Below are positions 58,246 through 64,000 of a stretch of DNA of 64,000 nt, piece by piece. How positions within the stretch are numbered: the first letter of the stretch is position 1; every line of letters begins with the position of its first letter. The DNA comes from Pseudomonas laurylsulfatiphila. GTDB lineage: Bacteria > Pseudomonadota > Gammaproteobacteria > Pseudomonadales > Pseudomonadaceae. The stretch covers positions 124,001-188,000 of the forward strand of contig NZ_NIRS01000009.1 of NCBI RefSeq assembly GCF_002934665.1. Direction: 5' to 3'. The notes under the pieces are model-generated. The model did no database searches and had not been told where the DNA came from. It saw only the letters and a program-made list of their open reading frames with translations. The translations under genes were made by a program, and so were the position numbers.

Positions 58246-60147
58246 ATGCAGCGTTCCATTGCCACCGTATCCTTGAGCGGTACCCTGCCGGAAAAACTCG
58301 AAGCCATTGCCGCCGCCGGGTTCGACGGTGTGGAGATTTTCGAGAACGACCTTCTCTACTACGACGGCAGCCCACGGGAAATTAAACAGATGTGCGCCGA
58401 TCTCGGGATCGCCATCACCCTGTTTCAACCTTTCCGTGATTTTGAAGGCTGCCGGCGTGATCGGCTGTCGCGCAACCTGGAACGCGCCGAGCGCAAATTC
58501 GACCTGATGCAGGAACTGGGCACCGACCTGGTGCTGGTGTGCAGCAACGCCTCGGCCGACTCCATCGGTGATGAACAGATTCTGGTCGACGATCTGCGAC
58601 TGCTGGCTGAGCATGCCGGGGTCCGTGGTCTCCGCATCGGTTACGAAGCGCTGGCCTGGGGCCGGCATGTGAACACGTATCAACAGGTGTGGAACATCGT
58701 GCGTCAGGCCGATCATCCAAGCCTTGGCGTGTTGCTGGACAGCTTTCACACCCTGTCGCTCAAGGGCGATCCCAGTGCCATCGCCGAGATTCCCGGCGAC
58801 AAGATTTTCTTCGTGCAAATGGCCGACGCGCCGATCCTGGCCATGGACGTGCTGGAGTGGAGCCGGCATTTTCGCTGCTTCCCGGGTCAGGGTGAGTTCG
58901 ACTTGCCAGGGTTCCTCGCGCCGATCATCCAGAGCGGCTACACCGGGCCATTGTCGCTGGAGATCTTCAACGATGGCTTCCGCGCCGCGCCGCCACGAGC
59001 CAATGCCGCCGACGGCTTGCGCTCGTTGTTGTACCTGGAAGAGAAGACCCGCGAGCGTCTGGCGCAGGAAACCAGGCCTGCGGCCAACCCCGGGATTCTG
59101 TTCGAAACACCCAAGGCCAGCGAGTACAACGGCATCGAATTTCTCGAATTCGCCGTGGATGAAAGCCTCGGCGCCAAGCTCTCCCATTGGCTGGAGCGAC
59201 TGGGTTTCGTCAAGGCCGGGCAGCATCGCTCCAAGAGTGTCAGCCTGCTGCGTCAGGGCGATATCAACCTGATCCTGAACTCGGAGCCTTACTCCTTTGG
59301 CCACAGCTTTTTCGAAGCCCACGGCCCTTCGCTGTGCGCTACGGCCGTGCGGGTCAAGGACAGCGCCAGCGCACTGGCCCGCGCCGTAGCCTACAAGGGC
59401 CAGCCCTATCGCGGGCTGGTCGGCCCCAACGAACTGGAGCTGGCGGCGGTGCGTGCACCGGATGGCAGCCTGATCTATCTGGTGGATCAGCACGCCGATG
59501 TTTATGGCACGGACTTCAATCTGTACCCGCAAGCGCCGGTCAGCGGCGGCCTCAAGCGCATTGACCACATGGCCATGGCGCTGCCGGCCGACAGCCTCGA
59601 CAGTTGGGTGTTGTTCTACAAGAGCCTGCTGGATTTCGAGGCGGACGATGAAGTGGTGCTGCCGGATCCTTATGGTCTGGTGAAGAGCCGTGCCTTGCGC
59701 AGTCGCGACAGTTCGATCCGCCTGCCGCTGAACATTTCCGAGAACCGCAACACCGCGATCTCACACGCGCTGTCGAGCTATCGCGGCTCCGGAGTGCATC
59801 ACATAGCCTTTGATTGTGATGACATCTTTGCCCAGGTCAGCCGTGCAAAAGAGGCGGGCGTGCCGCTGCTGGATATCCCGCTCAACTACTACGATGACCT
59901 GGCGGCGCGCTTCGATTTCGACGATGAGTTCCTCAGCGAGCTGGCCTACTACAATGTGTTGTACGACCGCGACGCCCAGGGCGGGGAGCTGTTTCACGTA
60001 TATACCGAGCCGTTCGAGGGGCGGTTCTTCTTTGAAATCATCCAGCGTAAAAACGGGTATGCCGGCTATGGCGCGGCCAACGTGGCGGTGCGACTGGCGG
60101 CCATGGCCAAATCCCGAAGCGGAGCCATCCGTCAGGCCAAGTTGTAG
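58246..60147 (+). CDS. quiC: 3-dehydroshikimate dehydratase QuiC, fused to an HPPD-like domain
   Basis: Converts 3-dehydroshikimate to protocatechuate, joining quinate/shikimate breakdown to the beta-ketoadipate pathway. The protein has 633 residues. Residues 1-270 are a sugar-isomerase/AP-endonuclease-2-type TIM barrel with metal ligands E134 (GYEAL), D165 (LLDSFHT), Q191 (VQMADA) and E239 (SLEIFND), plus H168, matching the known P. putida QuiC1 arrangement. Residues 295-605 resemble 4-hydroxyphenylpyruvate dioxygenase, with H441 (IDHMAMA), about H519 (VHHIAF) and a Glu near 597 (RFFFEII). The ATG at 58246 follows GGGAGTCGAAAC. The role of the HPPD-like half is not established. Confidence 0.93.
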   Translation: MQRSIATVSLSGTLPEKLEAIAAAGFDGVEIFENDLLYYDGSPREIKQMCADLGIAITLFQPFRDFEGCRRDRLSRNLERAERKFDLMQELGTDLVLVCSNASADSIGDEQILVDDLRLLAEHAGVRGLRIGYEALAWGRHVNTYQQVWNIVRQADHPSLGVLLDSFHTLSLKGDPSAIAEIPGDKIFFVQMADAPILAMDVLEWSRHFRCFPGQGEFDLPGFLAPIIQSGYTGPLSLEIFNDGFRAAPPRANAADGLRSLLYLEEKTRERLAQETRPAANPGILFETPKASEYNGIEFLEFAVDESLGAKLSHWLERLGFVKAGQHRSKSVSLLRQGDINLILNSEPYSFGHSFFEAHGPSLCATAVRVKDSASALARAVAYKGQPYRGLVGPNELELAAVRAPDGSLIYLVDQHADVYGTDFNLYPQAPVSGGLKRIDHMAMALPADSLDSWVLFYKSLLDFEADDEVVLPDPYGLVKSRALRSRDSSIRLPLNISENRNTAISHALSSYRGSGVHHIAFDCDDIFAQVSRAKEAGVPLLDIPLNYYDDLAARFDFDDEFLSELAYYNVLYDRDAQGGELFHVYTEPFEGRFFFEIIQRKNGYAGYGAANVAVRLAAMAKSRSGAIRQAKL

Positions 60148-60249
60148 GAAATTCGTAAATGCGGGATTAAACGTAGGCCGCGCGGCTTCCTTCACCGTGC
60201 CGCGCAGCCCATAATCGCCAGCCTGTGCAGTGATGGCCGTGAGCCCGCA

Positions 60250-60927
60250 ATGACAATGACCTCAGAACTCCCCGCAGCCTCCGTAGAACCCGGTACCGAG
60301 CCGCGCAAGAGTCGCAAGAACAACCCGGAAAAGACCCGTGAAAACATCCTGCAGGAGGCGATTGTCGAATTCGTCCAGCAGGGGCTTTCCGGGGCCCGCG
60401 TCGATGCCATCGCCGAGCGCATCCACACCTCCAAGCGCATGATCTACTACTACTTCGGCAGCAAGGAGCAGCTCTACGTCGAGGTCCTGGAAAAACTTTA
60501 CGGCGATATCCGCAGCACTGAAAGCCGTTTGCACCTGACCGAACTGGCACCGGTGGAAGCGATTCGGCGGCTGGTTGAATTCACATTCGATCACCATGAT
60601 CGTAACGTCGATTTCGTGCGCATCGTCAGCATCGAAAACATTCACAACGCCGAGTACGTGAAGCGCTCCGAAGCGATCAGGGCGATGAACAACACCGTTC
60701 TCGATTCCCTCGATGTGATCCTGCGTCGGGGCGTTGAAGAGGGCGTATTCCGCGCCGGCCTGGTGCCGCTGGATGTGCATCTGCTGATCAGTTCGTTCTG
60801 CTTTTATCGCGTCTCGAACCGCCATACCGTGGGTGAGATTTTCCAAATCGACTTGCCGGATGAGCGCATCAAGCAGCGTCATCGGGAGATGATTTGCGAG
60901 TCGGTGCTGCGTTATTTGCAGGCTTGA
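60250..60927 (+). CDS. TetR family regulator of the quinate cluster
   Basis: A 225-residue TetR/AcrR regulator. The HTH covers about residues 30-75 (ILQEAIVEFVQQGLSGARVDAIAERIHTSKRMIYYYF shape), preceded by a basic linker (PRKSRKNNPEKTR). The C-terminal domain has several helices and would bind an effector. It is 102 bases after quiC and in the same direction, and converges on the dehydrogenase gene. It is the natural candidate to bind the ACTA/TAGT motif shared by two promoters of the cluster. Confidence 0.93.
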   Translation: MTMTSELPAASVEPGTEPRKSRKNNPEKTRENILQEAIVEFVQQGLSGARVDAIAERIHTSKRMIYYYFGSKEQLYVEVLEKLYGDIRSTESRLHLTELAPVEAIRRLVEFTFDHHDRNVDFVRIVSIENIHNAEYVKRSEAIRAMNNTVLDSLDVILRRGVEEGVFRAGLVPLDVHLLISSFCFYRVSNRHTVGEIFQIDLPDERIKQRHREMICESVLRYLQA

Positions 60928-61005
60928 AAAGATCGCAGCCTTCGGCAGCGCCTACGGATCAATGCGATTGACGTAGGCGCTGCCGAAGGCTGCGATCTTT
61001 TGATC
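60928..61005. repeat. REP-like pair, class A variant
   Basis: AAAGATCGCAGCCTTCGGCA and its inverted copy, with GCGCC in place of the usual GCTCC on both arms (CAGCGCCTACG, CGTAGGCGCTG). It lies between the converging TetR and dehydrogenase genes. Confidence 0.88.
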
Positions 61006-61006
61006 T

Positions 61007-61870
61007 TCAGTCATTCATGCCCTGGAAGTGTTCAAGCATTCTCTGGGCATCCGGCACCACGCCGCTGAACAACTCGAATGCCTTCACCGCCTGAAACACC
61101 GCCATGTTGCCGCCGTCCAGCGTCCGGCAACCGAGGGCGCGGGCGTTGCGCAGCAGTTCGGTTTCCAGCGGGAAGTAAACGATCTCCGCCACCCACAACT
61201 CGGCTCGAAGCAACTCGACCGGCACCGGCATGCCCGGCAGTTTTTTCATGCCCATCGGCGTGGTGTTCACCAGGCCGTCAGCCTGGGCCAAGGCGCTTGG
61301 CAGGTCATACCCGGCCACCGCCAGAGCGGCACCGAAATGCTGATTGAGGTTGTCGGCCAGATCCTGGGCGCGGTGGATGTCCACGTCAAAAATGCTCAGT
61401 TGCTGTACGCCTTCGCTCAACAAGGCGTGGGCTACCGCCGCCCCTGCGCCGCCGGCGCCCATCTGCACGACACGCTCAACGGCAACGCCTTTCAGTCCCC
61501 GTCGAAAGCCTTCGGCAAAGCCCAGGCAATCGGTGTTGTGGCCGATGCGTTTGCCATCCTTGAGCACCACGGTGTTGACCGCACCGATACCGCGGGCCTC
61601 CGGCGAGAGTTCGTCCAGCAGCGGGATGATTGCCTGCTTGCAGGGAAAGGTGATGTTCAAACCGGTGAAGTTCATGCGCTCGGCGGCCATCAACAGGTCG
61701 GGCAGGGCGTTGCTGTCGAGTTTCAACTGATCAAGATCAATCAGACGATAGAGGTAGCGCAGCCCTTGGGCATCGCCTTCATGCTCGTGCAAGGCCGGTG
61801 TGCGGGAAGCCTGGATGCCGGCGCCGATCAGCCCGGCCAGTACCACGTTGTTCTGAGTCACGGCGATCAC
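61007..61870 (-). CDS. Quinate/shikimate dehydrogenase (RifI/YdiB-like AroE homologue)
   Basis: NAD(P)-dependent oxidation of quinate to 3-dehydroquinate or of shikimate to 3-dehydroshikimate. The protein has 287 residues. Catalytic Lys is in NITFPCKQAI, catalytic Asp in GHNTDCLGF, and the dinucleotide loop is QMGAGGAGAAVAHAL. The NITFPCK spelling with Cys and the GAGIQASRTPALHE start differ from biosynthetic AroE and fit the catabolic RifI-type group. Overlap with aroQ by 4 bases (ATGA) and the whole cluster argue for a degradative role. Preference for quinate or shikimate, and for NAD or NADP, is not settled by sequence alone. Confidence 0.92.
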   Translation of the reverse strand: MIAVTQNNVVLAGLIGAGIQASRTPALHEHEGDAQGLRYLYRLIDLDQLKLDSNALPDLLMAAERMNFTGLNITFPCKQAIIPLLDELSPEARGIGAVNTVVLKDGKRIGHNTDCLGFAEGFRRGLKGVAVERVVQMGAGGAGAAVAHALLSEGVQQLSIFDVDIHRAQDLADNLNQHFGAALAVAGYDLPSALAQADGLVNTTPMGMKKLPGMPVPVELLRAELWVAEIVYFPLETELLRNARALGCRTLDGGNMAVFQAVKAFELFSGVVPDAQRMLEHFQGMND

Positions 61871-62307
61871 CCCTTCAAACGAAGACTGAAGTGTTCAAGC
61901 GCCAGGCGATAGCCGTGACTGCCGAAGCCGGCCATCACCGCCGTTGCTATAGCGGATACGAACGAGTGGTGGCGGAAGGGCTCGCGGGCGTGCACGTTGG
62001 ACAGGTGGACTTCGATGACCGGCAGCTCGCTGGCGACCAGAGCGTCGCGGATGGCGACCGAGGTGTGAGTCCACGCGGCGGGATTGATGATGATCCCGGC
62101 GCAGCGACCGCGGGCCGCGTGAATCCAGTCGAGCAATTCACCCTCATGGTTGGTCTGGCGAAACTCCACCGCCAGGCCGAACTCTTCGGCGGCGCGTCCG
62201 CACAGGGCCGAAATGTCTGCCAGGGTTTCGTGGCCGTAAGTCGACGGTTCACGGGTGCCGAGCAGGTTCAGGTTCGGGCCGTTTAGCACCAGAACGATAG
62301 GGGACAT
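61867..62307 (-). CDS. aroQ: 3-dehydroquinate dehydratase, type II (catabolic copy)
   Basis: Interconverts 3-dehydroquinate and 3-dehydroshikimate. The protein has 146 residues, the standard type II size. Motifs are LNGPNLNLLGTREPSTYG (with the catalytic Tyr), FRQTNHEGELLDWIHAA, IINPAAWTHTSVAIRDAL and EVHLSNVHAREPFRHHS. It heads the operon with the dehydrogenase gene, and pseudomonads normally have another aroQ for biosynthesis elsewhere, so this copy is probably degradative. The start ATG at 62307 is preceded by GGAGAGATTCCG. Confidence 0.95.
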   Translation of the reverse strand: MSPIVLVLNGPNLNLLGTREPSTYGHETLADISALCGRAAEEFGLAVEFRQTNHEGELLDWIHAARGRCAGIIINPAAWTHTSVAIRDALVASELPVIEVHLSNVHAREPFRHHSFVSAIATAVMAGFGSHGYRLALEHFSLRLKG

Positions 62308-62368
62308 CGGAATCTCTCCACTTATTATTGTTGGAATCGGCCAAGGTTCTCGGCCTGTGGAGATAAAT

Positions 62369-62386
62369 TGTACTAACTAGTTAATT
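62369..62386. promoter_or_regulatory. Candidate operator upstream of aroQ (TGTACTA-N4-GTTAATT)
   Basis: Contains the perfect palindrome TAACTAGTTA (62374-62383). It matches 14 of 18 bases to the minus-strand site at 58069-58052 before quiC. It lies about 65 bases before the aroQ start, a good place for a repressor. Confidence 0.55.
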
Positions 62387-62447
62387 CGGTCAATTGAAGA
62401 GAGGGTACGCTGGCGGTTTGTGGGCGATGATCGGACACTTTCTCTAT

Positions 62448-63359
62448 TCAGCGAGGCAAATGCTCCACCAGAAAATCAATGAACGCCCTCAAGCGCAGCG
62501 GAACATGCCGACTTTGCGGGTACAACAGGGTGAATGGCCGAGAGCGCCCGCCATAGGGCTTTAGCACTTCCACCAGCGAGCCGTCGGCCAGTTCCTTTTC
62601 CACGATAAAACGATAGGTCTGAAACAACCCTGCCCCGTGTTTGGCCAGCGTCACCCCGCCCAGTACATCATCGGAACAACTGAGGTTGCCCTCGGCCAGA
62701 ATCTCCCGGGGCACGCCTTCATCGTTAAACAACCAGGCAATGCGCCGGCCGCTGCTGGGTAACTCGTATTGAATGCATTCGTGGTGTTCGAGGTCGTCGA
62801 GGGTTTGCGGAGTGCCGGCCTGTTTCAGGTAATCAGGGCTGGCGATCAACACCAGGGCGGCATCTTCCAGCTGGCGGGCGATCAGACCGGAATCCGGGAT
62901 GGCTCGCACGCGAATCGCCATGTCGTAGCCTTCGCCGACGAAATCGATGTTGCGATTGCTGATATGCGACTCGACTTTCACGGCGGGATAGCGCGCCCGA
63001 AATTCGGGCAGTAGCGGCAGGATTCGATGATGCGCGTAGGTGGTCGGAATACTGATGCGCAAAGTACCCGACGGCACTTGCTGCTGGCCCATGACCTCAC
63101 GCTGGGCCTCGACCAGTTGCGCAAGGGCCTGGCGACATTCTTCGTAATAACGGCGACCACTGTCAGTGAGCTTCACGCTACGCGTGGTGCGCGCGAACAG
63201 GCGCACACCCAGGCGTTCTTCCATGCGCGACACCGATCGGCTCACGGCAGCGGGCGTGACACCTGCCACCAGCGCCGCGGCAGTAAAACTGCCAGCCTCG
63301 GCGGCCAGGCAAAACAGCTCAATGCTGCCCAACTGAAGATCGTCGAATTGTCGCTGCAT
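62448..63359 (-). CDS. LysR family transcriptional regulator
   Basis: A 303-residue LysR regulator. HTH in IELFCLAAEAGSFTAAALVAGVTPAAVSR, then the co-inducer domain with TLRISIPTTYAHHRILPLLPEFRARYP and VGEGYDMAIRVRAIPDSGL, a pattern common in regulators of the AraC-neighbouring CrgA/LTTR group that often act on adjacent or unlinked genes. It reads toward aroQ with 140 bases between, so it is not divergent from the quinate operon, and a role in that pathway is possible but unproven. Confidence 0.92.
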   Translation of the reverse strand: MQRQFDDLQLGSIELFCLAAEAGSFTAAALVAGVTPAAVSRSVSRMEERLGVRLFARTTRSVKLTDSGRRYYEECRQALAQLVEAQREVMGQQQVPSGTLRISIPTTYAHHRILPLLPEFRARYPAVKVESHISNRNIDFVGEGYDMAIRVRAIPDSGLIARQLEDAALVLIASPDYLKQAGTPQTLDDLEHHECIQYELPSSGRRIAWLFNDEGVPREILAEGNLSCSDDVLGGVTLAKHGAGLFQTYRFIVEKELADGSLVEVLKPYGGRSRPFTLLYPQSRHVPLRLRAFIDFLVEHLPR

Positions 63360-63427
63360 AATTGATTACACCGGGGATCAGATGAAGTATCCGACCCAGT
63401 ATTTATCAGTCTCCCGTGCACGAATAC

Positions 63428-63456
63428 AAAAAAACCGTCACGAGGACGGCTTTTTT
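63428..63456 (-). terminator. Intrinsic terminator after trmA
   Basis: On the minus strand, CCGTC and GACGG (5-bp stem, 5-base loop) are followed by seven T, 16 bases after the trmA stop. A run of six T on the other strand means it could also work in the + direction. Confidence 0.85.
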
Positions 63457-63472
63457 GTGGTGGCAGATGCCA

Positions 63473-64000
63473 TCAACGCCGGGTCAACATCACCCCGGAT
63501 TCCATGTGATGGGTCCACGGGAACTGGTCGAACATCGCACACCGGCTGATGCGGTGGGTGTCGTGCAGTTGGGCGATGTTGGCTGCCAGGGTCTCCGGAT
63601 TGCAGGAGATGTATAGGATGTTGTCGAAGCGCCGGGTCAGCTCGCAGGTGTCCGGGTCCATGCCGGCGCGGGGCGGGTCGACGAACACGCTGCCGAACTC
63701 GTAGCTCTTGAGGTCGATGCCGTGCAGGCGGCGGAACGGACGCACTTCGTTCAGGGCTTCGGTCAGCTCTTCGGCGGACAAGCGCACCAAGGTGACGTTA
63801 TCCACAGCGTTTTCGCTGAGATTGCTCAGCGCCGCGTTGACCGAGGTCTTGCTGATTTCGGTGGCCAGCACTTTGCGCACGCGGGTGGCGAGCGGCAGGG
63901 TGAAGTTGCCGTTGCCGCAATACAGCTCCAGCAAATCATCGGAGCGATCGCCAAGCGCATCGTATGCCCAGTTGAGCATCTTCTGGTTCACCGTACCGTT
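63473..64000 (-). CDS. trmA: tRNA (uracil-5-)-methyltransferase TrmA (5' end beyond the window)
   Basis: SAM-dependent enzyme that makes 5-methyluridine at position 54 of tRNAs. The C-terminal 175 residues are visible and follow E. coli TrmA closely: NGTVNQKMLNWA, the SAM motif LLELYCGNGNFTLPLA, LATEISKTSVNAA, LHGIDLKSYE, FVDPPRAGMD, and the catalytic Cys in ILYISCNPETL, with FPWTHHMESGVMLTRR as the C-terminus. The frame is open to base 64000, so the rest lies outside. A terminator follows the stop. Confidence 0.97.
   Translation of the reverse strand, partial: NGTVNQKMLNWAYDALGDRSDDLLELYCGNGNFTLPLATRVRKVLATEISKTSVNAALSNLSENAVDNVTLVRLSAEELTEALNEVRPFRRLHGIDLKSYEFGSVFVDPPRAGMDPDTCELTRRFDNILYISCNPETLAANIAQLHDTHRISRCAMFDQFPWTHHMESGVMLTRR

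Noticed and set aside
1..64000. Genomic island, prophage, CRISPR or defence system
   Set aside because: No integrase, transposase, tRNA-anchored attachment site, repeat-spacer array or known defence gene was found. The repeated sequences are REP-like pairs, not CRISPR units.

Overview
This window is a contiguous piece of a GC-rich gammaproteobacterial chromosome, almost certainly a Pseudomonas of the P. fluorescens group. Reasons: the gene order lipB-lipA ... holA-lptE-leuS ... lnt-corC-ybeY-phoH-miaB ... hemL-thiE-thiD-ladS ... amn ... fieF-hrpB matches, from memory, the PA3997-PA3961 block of P. aeruginosa; the hybrid sensor kinase LadS is a Pseudomonas marker; and the intergenic spaces are full of the REP-like paired repeats (TGTAGGAGCTGGCTTGCC..., TGTGGGAGCGAGCCTGCTCG...) typical of the fluorescens group. 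I see no rRNA, tRNA, CRISPR array, prophage, transposase or integrase.

Layout. 1-9.1 kb: lipoate synthesis (lipB partial, lipA), an LD-carboxypeptidase, an MltB-type lytic transglycosylase, a short arfA ribosome-rescue gene with an internal hairpin, holA, lptE and leuS. 9.2-17.0 kb: a small unknown protein, an ElyC/YdcF-type membrane protein, the lnt-corC-ybeY-phoH operon, miaB, a DUF1820 protein and a Sel1-repeat protein. 17.2-24.5 kb: hemL, thiE, thiD, ladS and an AidB-like acyl-CoA dehydrogenase. 24.6-33.2 kb: amn, rluE-like, a DUF2788 peptide, an Lrp/AsnC regulator, a His/Asn/Gln-rich exported DUF6515 protein, a FieF/YiiP metal exporter, a small lipoprotein and hrpB.

33.3-40.4 kb is an accessory catabolic unit: a LysR regulator divergent from an aldehyde dehydrogenase, a class III omega-aminotransferase and a three-gene NitT/TauT-type ABC importer, which together suggest uptake and oxidation of an amine whose identity I cannot tell. 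40.5-52.5 kb carries smaller functions: an EEP phosphatase, a YciC-like membrane protein, a DUF2076 protein, a NYN-domain nuclease followed by a DEDDh exonuclease, AsnC plus EamA transporter, RhlE helicase, a flavoprotein, a histone-deacetylase-like enzyme, a GNAT acetyltransferase and tesB plus a HAD phosphatase. 52.6-56.4 kb: a lipase-like hydrolase, YpfJ zinc metallopeptidase, and an IclR regulator next to an EamA exporter.

56.5-63.4 kb is a quinate/shikimate catabolic cluster: MFS importer, quiC (3-dehydroshikimate dehydratase fused to an HPPD-like domain), TetR regulator, a RifI/YdiB-like quinate/shikimate dehydrogenase, a second aroQ and a LysR regulator. The enzymes would carry quinate or shikimate to protocatechuate. 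Two regulatory sequences stand out here: a perfect 23-bp palindrome resembling the PcaR site, and an 18-bp motif shared between the quiC/MFS and aroQ promoter regions. The window ends in trmA.

About nineteen REP-like pairs in five sequence classes fill most intergenic spaces. The best candidates for something new are regulatory: the arfA non-stop hairpin, the quinate operators, a cluster of DnaA boxes at 49.3 kb, and a gene-less stretch at 27.75-28.07 kb that ends in a strong intrinsic terminator.
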